NCBI RefSeq assembly: GCF_900111995.1
Contig: NZ_FOKF01000023.1
Location: 1 to 64,000 of the forward strand
Length of the DNA: 64,000 bases
Direction of reading: 5' to 3'
Source of the DNA: Collimonas sp. OK607
GTDB taxonomy: Bacteria; Pseudomonadota; Gammaproteobacteria; Burkholderiales; Burkholderiaceae_D
Positions 35,304 through 44,592 of the stretch are shown here, piece by piece (position 1 is the stretch's first letter; each line of letters opens with the position of its first letter). Under the pieces are notes generated by a model, which was given only the letters and a program-made list of their open reading frames with translations, had not been told where the DNA came from and did no database searches. Made by a program: the position numbers and the translations under genes.

Positions 35304-36029
35304 ATGGCTGGACACAGCAAATGGGCCAACATTAAGCATAAGAAGGCCGCCACCGATGCCAAACGCGGCAAAATCTGGACCCGACTGATCAAGGAAATCA
35401 CTGTGGCAGCCCGTATGGGCGGCGGCGATGTCGATGCCAACCCGCGTTTGCGGCTGGCAATCGACAAGGCATCCGATGCCAATATGCCAAAGGATAACGT
35501 AACCCGGGCAATCCAGCGCGGCAGCGGCGGCCTGGATGGCGTCAACTATGAAGAAGTGCGTTACGAAGGCTACGGCATCAACGGCGCCGCCATCATTGTC
35601 GATTGCATGACTGACAACAGAATCCGCACCGTGGCTGAAGTCCGCCATGCGTTTTCCAAGTTCGGCGGCAACATGGGCACCGAAGGCTCGGTAGCCTTCA
35701 TGTTCAAGCATTGCGGCCAGTTGCTGTTCGCGCCTGGCACCAATGAGGACGCCTTGATGGAAGCCGCGCTGGAAGCCGGCGCCGAGGATGTCGTTACCGA
35801 TGACGAAGGCGGGATTGAAGTTATTTCCGCACCACATGATTTTGCAGCACTCAAAGAGGCATTGGAAAAAGCCGGTTTCAAGGCTGAAATGGCGGAAATA
35901 ATCATGAAGCCGGCGACCGAAACTGTGTTTTCGGGCGACGATGCGATCAAGATGCAAAAGCTGCTCGACGCCCTGGAAAACCTGGACGACGTGCAAGAAA
36001 TTTACAGTAACGCAATAATCGAAGACTGA
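35304..36029 (+). CDS. yebC: YebC/PmpR-family regulator or translation factor
   Basis: A 241-residue YebC protein with the invariant start [20 protein letters not shown] and the [14 protein letters not shown] motif near residue 75. Members bind DNA or act on ribosomes at difficult sequences. It lies 11 bases before purD and is probably cotranscribed. Confidence 0.96.
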   Translation: MAGHSKWANIKHKKAATDAKRGKIWTRLIKEITVAARMGGGDVDANPRLRLAIDKASDANMPKDNVTRAIQRGSGGLDGVNYEEVRYEGYGINGAAIIVDCMTDNRIRTVAEVRHAFSKFGGNMGTEGSVAFMFKHCGQLLFAPGTNEDALMEAALEAGAEDVVTDDEGGIEVISAPHDFAALKEALEKAGFKAEMAEIIMKPATETVFSGDDAIKMQKLLDALENLDDVQEIYSNAIIED

Positions 36030-36040
36030 ATCAGGTTCTT

Positions 36041-37315
36041 ATGAAAATTCTGGTAGTGGGCTCTGGCGGCCGTGAGCATGCCCTGGCGTGGAAAATCGCC
36101 CAATCACCGCGCATACAAACTGTCTACGTCGCGCCTGGCAATGGCGGTACGGCGCTGGATCAGCGGCTGGAAAACATCAACATTACCGATCCTGCGGAGC
36201 TCGCGGATTTCGTCGTGCGGGAACATGTCGCGCTGACCGTAGTCGGCCCGGAAACCCCGCTGGCTGCCGGTATCGTGAATATCTTCCGCGACCGCGGTTT
36301 GAAGATTTTCGGACCGACGCGTGAAGCGGCGCAGCTGGAAAGCTCGAAAGACTTCGCCAAGTCGTTCATGCAACGGCATCACATCCCGACTGCCGAATAT
36401 CAAACTTTCTCCGACGTCGACGCTGCCCATCAATACATCGACCAAAAAGGCGCCCCGATCGTCATCAAGGCCGATGGCCTGGCTGCCGGCAAAGGCGTAG
36501 TGGTCGCCATGACGCTCGAAGAAGCGCATGGCGCAGTCGACATGATGCTGTCCGACAATCGCCTTGGCGATGCCGGTGCACGCGTGGTGATCGAAGAATT
36601 CCTGGCGGGCGAGGAAGCCAGCTTCATCGTCATGGTCGACGGCAAGAACATCTTGCCGCTGGCAACCAGCCAGGACCATAAACGCCTCAAGGATGACGAC
36701 CAGGGCCCGAACACCGGCGGCATGGGCGCTTATTCACCGGCGCCGATCGTCACCCCGGCATTGCACGCGCGCGTCATGCGGGAAATCATTACTCCCACCG
36801 TGCAAGGCATGGCCAAGGACGGCATTCCATTCAGCGGCTTTTTGTATGCCGGCCTGATGATCGACGACAAAGGCAACCCGAAGACACTGGAGTTCAATTG
36901 CCGCATGGGCGATCCGGAAACCCAGCCGATCATGGCGCGCCTGAAAACCGATCTGCTGACGGTGATGGAACATGCTGTCAGCGGCACACTGGACACGATT
37001 GAACTGGAGTGGGATCGCCGTACCGCGCTGGGCGTGGTGATGGCCGCAGCCGGTTACCCCGACGCTCCGCGCAAGGATGACCTGATTTCCGGGATTCCCG
37101 CCGAGACTGCCGACACAGTCACATTCCATGCCGGCACCACCCTCAACGGCGAGCGCCTGACCACTTCCGGTGGCCGGGTTCTCTGCGTAGTCGGCCTGGG
37201 CGACAGTGTCAAAGTGGCACAGAAGCAAGCTTATAGCGTGATCGACTCGATTCATTTCAGCGGTGCGCAATTCCGCCGCGATATCGGTTGGCGGGCACTC
37301 AAGAAGCATGCCTGA
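36041..37315 (+). CDS. purD: Phosphoribosylamine-glycine ligase
   Basis: A 424-residue ATP-grasp enzyme. The N-terminus MKILVVGSGGREHALAWK is diagnostic. ATP-grasp motifs include VIKADGLAAGKGVVVA near residue 145 and LEFNCRMGDPETQ near residue 290. It makes glycinamide ribonucleotide in purine synthesis. Adjacent to yebC and followed by a repeat before hemF. Confidence 0.98.
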   Translation: MKILVVGSGGREHALAWKIAQSPRIQTVYVAPGNGGTALDQRLENINITDPAELADFVVREHVALTVVGPETPLAAGIVNIFRDRGLKIFGPTREAAQLESSKDFAKSFMQRHHIPTAEYQTFSDVDAAHQYIDQKGAPIVIKADGLAAGKGVVVAMTLEEAHGAVDMMLSDNRLGDAGARVVIEEFLAGEEASFIVMVDGKNILPLATSQDHKRLKDDDQGPNTGGMGAYSPAPIVTPALHARVMREIITPTVQGMAKDGIPFSGFLYAGLMIDDKGNPKTLEFNCRMGDPETQPIMARLKTDLLTVMEHAVSGTLDTIELEWDRRTALGVVMAAAGYPDAPRKDDLISGIPAETADTVTFHAGTTLNGERLTTSGGRVLCVVGLGDSVKVAQKQAYSVIDSIHFSGAQFRRDIGWRALKKHA

Positions 37316-37332
37316 TCGGGCACATTTAACAC

Positions 37333-37423
37333 GTAGGGTGGGCTCCCGCGCCCACGCGGGATGCCACGCCGACTTAGTGCCGCAGTGCATTGCAGCGTGG
37401 GCAAAAGAACTTGCCCACCCTAC
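37333..37423. repeat. GTAGGGTGGGC-family inverted repeat
   Basis: GTAGGGTGGGC (37333-37343) and GCCCACCCTAC (37413-37423) are exact complements at the ends of a 91-base element. Internal CCCGCGCCCACGCGGG and GCAGTGCATTGC make further hairpins. It fills the purD-hemF gap. The short relative at 2836-2862 shares the arm. Confidence 0.75.
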
Positions 37424-37456
37424 TTCTTTTAGCGCAAGCACTACCTCTATCTCTCG

Positions 37457-38395
37457 ATGAGCTTAAACATCACTCCCGACAATCCGGCCGAGGCCGTCAA
37501 ATTCTACTTGCTCGACCTGCAAGCGCGTATCGTCGCGGCGCTGGAACAGATTGACGGCAAGCCGTTCGGCAGCGATCAATGGCAGCGCGCAGAAGGTGGC
37601 GGCGGCATTTCGCGCATCATCGAAGAAGGCAACGTACTGGAACGCGGCGGCGTCGGCTTTTCGCACGTGATGGGAAAAAGCCTGCCGCCGTCGGCAGCCG
37701 CCAACCGTCCCGAGCTTGCAGGCCGGCACTGGGAAGCCATGGGCGTGTCGCTGGTCATGCATCCGCGCAACCCGTTTGCACCCACCGTGCACATGAACGT
37801 GCGCTTCTTTATCGCCAGCGCAGAAGGCCAGGAGCCGGTATGGTGGTTTGGCGGTGGCATCGATCTGACGCCGTATTACGGCTTTACGGAAGACGTCGAG
37901 CATTTTCACCGTAGCTGCCGCGACGCCTTGACGCCGTTTGACGACGCTGGCAGCCAGGATACCGCGCTTTACCCGCGCTTCAAAAAATGGTGTGACGACT
38001 ACTTCTATCTGAAGCACCGCAAGGAACCGCGCGGCGTCGGCGGCATTTTCTTCGATGATTTCAACCAGTTGGGATTCGAACAGAGCTTTGCGATGATGCA
38101 GAGCGTCGGCAATGCTTTCATCCCGGCATATATCCCGATCCTGGCGCGCCGCAAGGATATTCCCTACGGTGAAACCGAGCGCGATTTCCAGGCATATCGT
38201 CGCGGCCGCTATGTTGAATTCAATTTAGTGTATGATCGCGGCACTTTGTTCGGTCTGCAATCCGGGGGACGTACCGAGTCCATCCTGATGTCGATGCCAC
38301 CTGTGGTCAAGTGGCGTTACGACTGGCAACCGGCGGCTGGAAGCCCGGAAGCCAAGCTATATACCGATTTTCTGATCCATCGCGAGTGGGTTTGA
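37457..38395 (+). CDS. hemF: Oxygen-dependent coproporphyrinogen III oxidase
   Basis: A 312-residue HemF. Recognisable blocks are [23 protein letters not shown] and the [13 protein letters not shown] motif near residue 130. The C-terminal signature [14 protein letters not shown] is complete. It decarboxylates coproporphyrinogen III to protoporphyrinogen IX using O2. The nadD start overlaps its stop (TGATG). Confidence 0.97.
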   Translation: MSLNITPDNPAEAVKFYLLDLQARIVAALEQIDGKPFGSDQWQRAEGGGGISRIIEEGNVLERGGVGFSHVMGKSLPPSAAANRPELAGRHWEAMGVSLVMHPRNPFAPTVHMNVRFFIASAEGQEPVWWFGGGIDLTPYYGFTEDVEHFHRSCRDALTPFDDAGSQDTALYPRFKKWCDDYFYLKHRKEPRGVGGIFFDDFNQLGFEQSFAMMQSVGNAFIPAYIPILARRKDIPYGETERDFQAYRRGRYVEFNLVYDRGTLFGLQSGGRTESILMSMPPVVKWRYDWQPAAGSPEAKLYTDFLIHREWV

Positions 38396-39090
38396 TGGGC
38401 AGTTCTCCTATGACATCCAATCAAACCTCCGGGCCTGGGCCCAGGCCATGTATCGCAGTCCTCGGCGGTAGTTTCGATCCGGTCCATAATGGTCATGTGG
38501 CGCTGGCGAAATACTTTGTGACCTTGTTGGCGCCAGACGAGTTGCGGGTGATTCCTACCGGCAACCCCTGGCAAAAGCATGGTCTGCAAGCCACTCCGGA
38601 GCAACGGGTGGAGATGGTCAGGCGTGCATTTAGCCAGCAAAGCGTAGCGGTCGTCATCGACCAGCAGGAAATCCAGCGGCAGACCGCGACGTATACGATA
38701 GATACGTTGCAAGCATTGCGGGCCGAACTTGGGCCGCAGGCGTCTATCGTGTTCCTGATGGGTGCAGACCAGTTGCAGCACTTGAACAGCTGGCAGGGTT
38801 GGAATCGCTTGTTTGACTATGCCCATCTGGGCGTGGCCTCGCGGCCCGGTTTTGCCATGGACGAATCACGGGTTCCAGCCGAGGTTACGCGCGAATTTAC
38901 ACGCCGCGCCGCCACCCCGGAGCAGATTCGCCAGAGCGCGCACGGTTTGACCTACCTGGCGAAAAATTTAGCTGTAGACATTTCGGCAACAGAAATTCGT
39001 TCCGCGCTGCACAATGCAAAAAGACCCGATACGCTGGTCCCGGCGGCAGTACTGGACTATATTGAACAACACCATCTCTATAAGAATTAA
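38395..39090 (+). CDS. nadD: Nicotinate-nucleotide adenylyltransferase
   Basis: A 231-residue nucleotidyltransferase. GGSFDPVHNGHVALA near residue 25 contains the HxGH catalytic motif. ISATEIRSAL near the C-terminus is the second phosphate-binding motif. It adenylates nicotinate mononucleotide in NAD synthesis. The first ATG overlaps the hemF stop; a second ATG at 38410 would also leave the domain intact. rsfS follows directly. Confidence 0.95.
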   Translation: MGSSPMTSNQTSGPGPRPCIAVLGGSFDPVHNGHVALAKYFVTLLAPDELRVIPTGNPWQKHGLQATPEQRVEMVRRAFSQQSVAVVIDQQEIQRQTATYTIDTLQALRAELGPQASIVFLMGADQLQHLNSWQGWNRLFDYAHLGVASRPGFAMDESRVPAEVTREFTRRAATPEQIRQSAHGLTYLAKNLAVDISATEIRSALHNAKRPDTLVPAAVLDYIEQHHLYKN

Positions 39091-39720
39091 ATGGATATCA
39101 AAAAACTACAAAGTCTCGTCATCGATGCACTCGAAGACGTCAAAGCCCAAGACATTCGCGTCTACGACACGGTCCACCTGACCGGTTTGTTCGATCGTAT
39201 CGCGATTGCTTCCGGTACCTCCAATCGCCAAACCAAAGCGCTGGCCTCCTCGGTACGCGATAAGGTCAAGGAAAACGGCGGCACGATTCTCAGCGTCGAA
39301 GGCGAAGATACTGGCGAATGGGTACTGGTCGACATGGGCGACATGGTGGTGCACATCATGCAACCGGCGATCCGCGCTTACTACCGCCTGGAAGAAATCT
39401 GGGGCGACAAGGAAGTCAAGTTCGGCGCCGCCAAACGGCTTTCCACCCAGACTGCAGCTGAAGAAGCAGCGCCGAAGAAGGTTTCGCGCCACCTGACTAC
39501 TTCGCAAGCATTGAAGGCAGAAGAAGAAACGCCGAAGAAAGCGCCAGCGCGCAAGAAGCCGGTCAAGACTGACGGCACCAAGAAGGCAGTCGGCAAAACC
39601 ATCAAGGTCGCACCATCGAAGAGCTCGGTGCCCCCCAAAAAGGCTGCCGCGCCAAAGAAAGCGCCTGCCAAGAAACCTGCTGTCAAGCGTGCTCCGGCAA
39701 AAACCAAAGCAGCTGAATAA
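39091..39720 (+). CDS. rsfS: Ribosomal silencing factor RsfS with Lys/Ala-rich tail
   Basis: A 209-residue protein. Residues 1-115 form the RsfS (DUF143) domain, with [20 protein letters not shown] and [20 protein letters not shown]. RsfS binds ribosomal protein L14 and blocks subunit joining in starvation. The remaining 90 residues are low-complexity, rich in Lys, Ala and Pro ([24 protein letters not shown]), unlike the roughly 105-120-residue enterobacterial form. The ATG follows the nadD stop immediately. The tail may bind RNA; this is inference. Confidence 0.95.
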   Translation: MDIKKLQSLVIDALEDVKAQDIRVYDTVHLTGLFDRIAIASGTSNRQTKALASSVRDKVKENGGTILSVEGEDTGEWVLVDMGDMVVHIMQPAIRAYYRLEEIWGDKEVKFGAAKRLSTQTAAEEAAPKKVSRHLTTSQALKAEEETPKKAPARKKPVKTDGTKKAVGKTIKVAPSKSSVPPKKAAAPKKAPAKKPAVKRAPAKTKAAE

Positions 39721-39743
39721 GCTGCTGCATCCATAGCATCCTC

Positions 39744-40214
39744 ATGCAGCTCATCATCGCTGCGGTCGGCCACAAGATGCCGGCATGGATAGAAAACGGC
39801 TTCGGCGAGTATGCGAAACGCATGCCGCCGGATTGCCGCATCGTCCTCAAGGAAATCAAGCCAGTCGAGCGCTCCGGCAGCAAGACCGCGGAAACAGCCA
39901 TGGCGCTGGAACGCAGCCGGATCGAGGCAGTACTGCCGAAAGGCGTGCGTATCATCGCCCTCGATGAGCGCGGCAAAGACCTTACCAGTGTCCAGTTATC
40001 GCAACAGCTGACCCAATGGCAGCGCGACGGGCGTGATGTCGCCTTCATCATTGGCGGCGCCGATGGCCTGGATCCCGAATTCAAGGCCGGTGCCGATAGC
40101 TTGCTGCGCATCTCCAGCCTGACTCTACCGCACGGCATGGTCAGGGTGCTGCTGGCCGAACAGCTTTACCGGGCCTGGTCGATTACACAGAACCATCCTT
40201 ATCACCGAGTCTGA
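39744..40214 (+). CDS. rlmH: 23S rRNA (pseudouridine1915-N3)-methyltransferase
   Basis: A 156-residue SPOUT methyltransferase. [11 protein letters not shown] carries the AdoMet knot and the C-terminus [12 protein letters not shown] is diagnostic. It methylates pseudouridine 1915 in helix 69. The gene lies 23 bases after rsfS, the usual neighbour. Confidence 0.97.
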   Translation: MQLIIAAVGHKMPAWIENGFGEYAKRMPPDCRIVLKEIKPVERSGSKTAETAMALERSRIEAVLPKGVRIIALDERGKDLTSVQLSQQLTQWQRDGRDVAFIIGGADGLDPEFKAGADSLLRISSLTLPHGMVRVLLAEQLYRAWSITQNHPYHRV

Positions 40215-40326
40215 ACCCTTTGCCCCCTGTGATACCCTTGGACGCGCCAATAAGCCACCCAATACCTATGTAACTCTGTAATAATCGCTGGAATTATCAG
40301 ACGACGCGTCGCCGTAACCGCCAGCA

Positions 40327-40947
40327 ATGAAAAATCCTTTCCAGAAAATCTACCTTGCCTCGAAAAGCCCGCGCCGGCGGGAGTTGCTGCGACAGATCGA
40401 CGTCGCGTTTGAATTGCTGCTGCTGCGTGACCAGACGCCGCGCGGCCCCGATGTCAGCGAAGAAGTCTTGCCGGACGAATCGCCGCAGGATTATGTCGCC
40501 AGGGTGACCATGGAAAAGGCCCAGGCTGCACGCCAGATGATGATCTGGCGCAGTTTGCCGGCACGCCCTATCCTGGCTGCCGATACCACGGTGACAATCG
40601 ATGGCCGGATTCTCGGCAAACCTTCCGGCAAGGCCGAGGCGATCGCCATGTTGCGACTCTTGTCGGGCCGCACCCATCAGGTCCTCACCAGCGTTGCTGT
40701 CATCAACCGTGAAGAATCCTGGCAACTCACCCAAGTTTCCGATGTCTTATTCCAAGAGCTGCCAGAGGCCATGATCGAAGCCTACTGCAATACCAGCGAG
40801 CCTTACGATAAGGCCGGTGCTTATGGCATCCAGGGGCCGGCAGCGATTTTCATCGAAAGCATACGCGGCAGCCATTCAGGCATCATGGGCTTACCTCTTT
40901 TCGAAACCGCGCAACTACTACAACAGGCAGGCATCCGCATTTTATGA
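40327..40947 (+). CDS. maf: Maf-family nucleoside triphosphate pyrophosphatase (YhdE-like)
   Basis: A 206-residue Maf protein. The N-terminal LASKSPRRRELL motif binds phosphate, AADTTVTIDG has the catalytic acid, and EPYDKAGAYGIQG near residue 158 matches the YhdE (dTTP/UTP) branch. It removes noncanonical or excess nucleotides. The stop overlaps rng (ATGA), the same pairing as yhdE-rng in enterobacteria, which supports the subfamily. Confidence 0.95.
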   Translation: MKNPFQKIYLASKSPRRRELLRQIDVAFELLLLRDQTPRGPDVSEEVLPDESPQDYVARVTMEKAQAARQMMIWRSLPARPILAADTTVTIDGRILGKPSGKAEAIAMLRLLSGRTHQVLTSVAVINREESWQLTQVSDVLFQELPEAMIEAYCNTSEPYDKAGAYGIQGPAAIFIESIRGSHSGIMGLPLFETAQLLQQAGIRIL

Positions 40948-42407
40948 GCGAAGACATCCTCGTCAATATCACCCCCCAGGAAACGCGCGTTGCGCTGATT
41001 TTCCAGGGAGCGGTACAGGAATTGCATATCGAACGCACGCTGTCGCGCGGCCTGGCCGGCAATATCTATCTGGGTAAAGTGGTTCGTGTGCTACCCGGCA
41101 TGCAATCGGCATTTATCGATATCGGACTCGAGCGCGCAGCCTTTCTGCACGTCGCCGACATATGGGAAACCCGTGCCCACGATGGCCAGGCGGCGCAGCA
41201 GACCCCGATTGAAAAACTGCTGTTCGACGGCCAGTCGCTGACGGTGCAAGTGGTGAAAGACCCTATCGGCACCAAAGGCGCCAGGCTGTCGACCCAGATT
41301 TCCATCGCCGGCCGGATGCTGGTGTATCTGCCGCAAGACCGGCATATCGGCATTTCGCAACGGATTGAAAATGAAGCCGAGCGCGAACTGCTGAAGAACA
41401 AAGTACAAAAGCTGCTGCCGCCTGAGGAAAAAGGCGGTTTCATCATCCGCACCATGGCCGAAGACGCTTCGGATGCCGATCTGCAGATGGACATCGAGTA
41501 TTTGCGCAAAACCTGGTCGTCCATCACGCTGCTGGCAAAAAGCAAACCGGCGCCGACCTTGCTGCATCAGGACTTGAGTCTGGCACAGCGCGTGCTGCGT
41601 GATTTTGTCAACGACGAGACCACCACCATCCAGGTCGACTCGCGCGAGAATTTCCAGAAGCTGCAAGAATTCGCCGCCAGCTACACGCCGTCGGTCACAG
41701 CACGGCTGATGCATTACACCGGTGAGCGTCCCTTGTTCGACCTGTACGGCGTAGAAGAAGAAATCCAGGAAGCATTGAGCCGCCGCGTGCCGCTCAAGTC
41801 GGGCGGCTACCTGATCGTCGACCAGACTGAAGCGATGACTACCATCGACGTCAACACCGGCAGTTTCGTCAACGGCCGCAATTTCGACGACACCATTTTC
41901 AAAACCAATCTGGAAGCGGCCCACGCCATCGCGCGCCAGCTCAGGTTGCGTAACCTGGGCGGCATCATCATTCTCGACTTCATCGATATGGAGAATAGCG
42001 AGCACAAGCTTGCGGTGCTGGCCGAATTGCACAAAGCCCTGCTGCGCGACCGTACCAAGAAATCGGTATCGGAATTTTCCGCGCTGGGCCTGGTGGAAAT
42101 GACCCGCAAACGCACGCGCGAATCGCTGGCGCATATCTTGTGCGAGCCCTGCCCCGCCTGTAACGGCAAGGGCCAGGTCAAGACTGCGCGCACCATTTGC
42201 TACGAAATCCTGCGCGAAGTACTGCGCGAAGCCAAACAGTTCAATCCACGCGAATTCCGCATCCTGGCATCGCAGGTGGTGGTCGACATGTTCCTCGAAG
42301 AAGAATCGCAGCATCTGGCCATGCTGGGCGATTTCATTCATAAACCGATTTCCCTGCAAGTGGAAACGGTTTATCCGCAGGAGCAATACGACATCATCCT
42401 TATGTAA
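40944..42407 (+). CDS. rng: Ribonuclease G
   Basis: A 487-residue RNase E/G-family endonuclease. The S1 domain spans about residues 35-125 (GNIYLGKVVRVLPGMQSAF). The catalytic DNase I-like domain includes TIDVNTGSFV and IIILDFIDM with the metal-binding Asp residues. The zinc-link Cys pair is in CEPCPACNG. There is no long RNase E-type C-terminal scaffold. It matures 16S rRNA 5' ends. Overlaps maf by four bases. Confidence 0.96.
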   Translation: MSEDILVNITPQETRVALIFQGAVQELHIERTLSRGLAGNIYLGKVVRVLPGMQSAFIDIGLERAAFLHVADIWETRAHDGQAAQQTPIEKLLFDGQSLTVQVVKDPIGTKGARLSTQISIAGRMLVYLPQDRHIGISQRIENEAERELLKNKVQKLLPPEEKGGFIIRTMAEDASDADLQMDIEYLRKTWSSITLLAKSKPAPTLLHQDLSLAQRVLRDFVNDETTTIQVDSRENFQKLQEFAASYTPSVTARLMHYTGERPLFDLYGVEEEIQEALSRRVPLKSGGYLIVDQTEAMTTIDVNTGSFVNGRNFDDTIFKTNLEAAHAIARQLRLRNLGGIIILDFIDMENSEHKLAVLAELHKALLRDRTKKSVSEFSALGLVEMTRKRTRESLAHILCEPCPACNGKGQVKTARTICYEILREVLREAKQFNPREFRILASQVVVDMFLEEESQHLAMLGDFIHKPISLQVETVYPQEQYDIILM

Positions 42408-42414
42408 GGTTTAC

Positions 42415-43407
42415 ATGAATAGTTCTTTACCGACTGCTGCTGCCGCTCCTGACGCTCTTAACGCTTCCGGCGAAGCTGACAATTCTTTCCACATCGCCTT
42501 CTGTGTCGACGACCACTATTGCCGCAGCATGGGAGCGACGATCGCCTCCATCATCGCCAACAGCCCGGGCGTGACTTTCACTTTCCATGTGTTCGCCTTT
42601 TCACTTTCAGAGGATAACCGCAGGCGCTTCAAAGAGCTGGAACAGATGTACGAGCTCAAGACGCATGTGCACATCATCGATCCGGCGGTTTTCCAGCCGT
42701 TCGCGCACATCTCGCAGTTCTCTTACTATTCACCGACCATCTTTACACGCCTGCTGATCCCCACCACTTTGCGTGGAATGTGCGACAAGGTTCTCTACCT
42801 GGACGCGGATATCCTGTGCGTCGGCAGCATGGCTGAGTTGCTGCAAATGGATTTCGGCGATAGCGCGGCGATCGTCGTGCCGGATGCCGATGAAACCACC
42901 CGGAGGCGCTGCGCAGCCTTGCAATTGTCATCGCAAAAATATTTCAATTCCGGTGTGATGTACATGCACGTGGATAACTGGATGGCGCAGGAAATCACTG
43001 AAAAGACCATCCTTGCCATTCTCGAAAACGGCAAGGACTACAGGTTCCCGGATCAGGACGCGCTCAACGTGGTGCTGGAAGGAAAAATCAAGTACATCGA
43101 CCGGAAATGGAATTTCCTCTATGACCTGATCCATGACCTGCAAAAAGACAAGCGCCAGATGCGCGATATCGGCAAGGTGGTCTTCATTCACTTCGCTGGC
43201 GCGGTAAAACCGTGGAATGACTGGTGTTTGCATGCATCCCGGGACTTATTCGTCAAATACCAGGCGCTTTCGCCCTGGGCTGACCTTGCGCTTGATCCGG
43301 TGCCAAGAAACTATAAAGAGATGCGGATGTATTCCCGTTTCCTGATGAAACGGGGTCAGGTGCTTGATAGCTTCAGGTGGTATATGAAATATCTTTCCGC
43401 AAGGTAA
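42415..43407 (+). CDS. Family 8 glycosyltransferase (lipopolysaccharide core type)
   Basis: A 330-residue GT-A enzyme. The metal-binding DxD motif is YLDADILCVGSM near residue 126, and FNSGVMYM with DQDALNVVLEG follow as in WaaJ/WaaO-like GT8 proteins. FIHFAGAVKPWN near residue 262 is the conserved late motif. It probably transfers glucose or galactose to lipopolysaccharide outer core. It starts eight bases after rng. The acceptor is unknown. Confidence 0.88.
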   Translation: MNSSLPTAAAAPDALNASGEADNSFHIAFCVDDHYCRSMGATIASIIANSPGVTFTFHVFAFSLSEDNRRRFKELEQMYELKTHVHIIDPAVFQPFAHISQFSYYSPTIFTRLLIPTTLRGMCDKVLYLDADILCVGSMAELLQMDFGDSAAIVVPDADETTRRRCAALQLSSQKYFNSGVMYMHVDNWMAQEITEKTILAILENGKDYRFPDQDALNVVLEGKIKYIDRKWNFLYDLIHDLQKDKRQMRDIGKVVFIHFAGAVKPWNDWCLHASRDLFVKYQALSPWADLALDPVPRNYKEMRMYSRFLMKRGQVLDSFRWYMKYLSAR

Positions 43408-43442
43408 ATATTTGCAATAAGTAACAAATAGTGAGAACCTCA

Positions 43443-43462
43443 CCGGCCGTCCTGACGGCCGG
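43443..43462. other. GC-rich hairpin after the GT8 gene
   Basis: CCGGCCGT and ACGGCCGG form a perfect eight-base stem with a CCTG loop. ATATAATTTC follows, giving a poor terminator tail but also a TATAAT hexamer at 43464-43469. It may be a weak terminator, and the hexamer may be the -10 of the next gene, though no -35 is at good spacing. Confidence 0.4.
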
Positions 43463-43512
43463 ATATAATTTCAGCAACTCACCACTCATAGCTCGTTTTC
43501 ACCGATCCAATA

Positions 43513-44592
43513 ATGGCAATAACCAGTTCTCACGTCTTAATATGCCGCACTGACAATATCGGCGACGTTATCCTGACATTACCTATTGCTGCTTTTCTAA
43601 AGCAGCATTATCCAACGCTGAAAATAAGTTTTCTGTGCCGGGCCTATGCCGCGCCGGTAGTCAAGCAATGCCGCAGCATTGATGATGTGGTGGAGCTTGA
43701 GGGTTTCTTGCAGGATCCCGCTGCATATTTTGCAGATGCCAATGTCGACACCATCATCCTGGCGCAACCGAATAAACGCATGGCGATCGAAGCGTTCAAG
43801 GCACGCATCCCTAACCGTATCGGCAACGCGCGTCATAAGTTGTATCAAATGCTGTATTGCAATCGTCGGGTACGATTCAAGAAAGGGAACTCGGCGTACC
43901 ATGAGGCGCAATTCAATTTCGAATTTTTGCGCCCTTTCGGCCTAACCAACATTCCGGAACTTGCAGAAATTTCGGCACTCTATGATTTCGATGTCCCAAA
44001 GAATCCGGAAATAAACCAGTTGTTCCAGGCACATCCGTTCAATCTCATTCTTCATACAAAATCTAATGGGCATGGGCGGGAATGGCCAATCAAGCATTAC
44101 ATCGCACTTGCCAGGCAACTGAGTGAATATCCGGATATCAAACTATGGCTAACAGGAAGTCCGGCCGAAGGACAATGGCTCGCTGAAAATGCTTCGGAAT
44201 TATTGCAATTGCAAAATGTGGGTAATGTCTGCGGCAAGTTCACACTTGACCAGCTGAGTTCATTGATTAAAGCAGCAGATGGCTTGATCGCAAGCGGTAC
44301 TGGCCCACTTCATGTTTCCGCCGCACTGGGCCAGCGTACGCTCGGCTTGTTCCCGCCGACTCGCCCAATGCATCCGGGCCGGTGGGCTCCACTGGGAAGA
44401 CAGGCGCAAGCGTTGTGCATGCCAGTCAGCTGTAACGGCTGCGAAGACAGCAAGGCTCCGAGTTGCGACTGCATGGAGAAGATCACTCCGGAAAGTGTTG
44501 CTGAAATCGTGCTGCAATGGCGACGGGAGGCACAAGCAACACAAGCAGCGAAACTCTCCGACGCTGTTATTTCCGATTCAATACAGTCATAA
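43513..44592 (+). CDS. Family 9 glycosyltransferase (heptosyltransferase-like)
   Basis: A 359-residue GT-B enzyme of the ADP-heptose:LPS heptosyltransferase family. N-terminal DNIGDVILTLPIAAFLK binds the acceptor region, and ASGTGPLHVSAALGQRTLG near residue 255 binds the donor. A Cys-rich patch CNGCEDSKAPSCDC lies near the end. It probably adds heptose to inner-core Kdo. Its 3' end overlaps the opposite-strand GT9 gene by 26 bases. Confidence 0.9.
   Translation: MAITSSHVLICRTDNIGDVILTLPIAAFLKQHYPTLKISFLCRAYAAPVVKQCRSIDDVVELEGFLQDPAAYFADANVDTIILAQPNKRMAIEAFKARIPNRIGNARHKLYQMLYCNRRVRFKKGNSAYHEAQFNFEFLRPFGLTNIPELAEISALYDFDVPKNPEINQLFQAHPFNLILHTKSNGHGREWPIKHYIALARQLSEYPDIKLWLTGSPAEGQWLAENASELLQLQNVGNVCGKFTLDQLSSLIKAADGLIASGTGPLHVSAALGQRTLGLFPPTRPMHPGRWAPLGRQAQALCMPVSCNGCEDSKAPSCDCMEKITPESVAEIVLQWRREAQATQAAKLSDAVISDSIQS

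Noticed and set aside
41091-42386. 431-codon open frame opposite rng
   Set aside because: Entirely antisense to a clear RNase G gene, with no domain motif.
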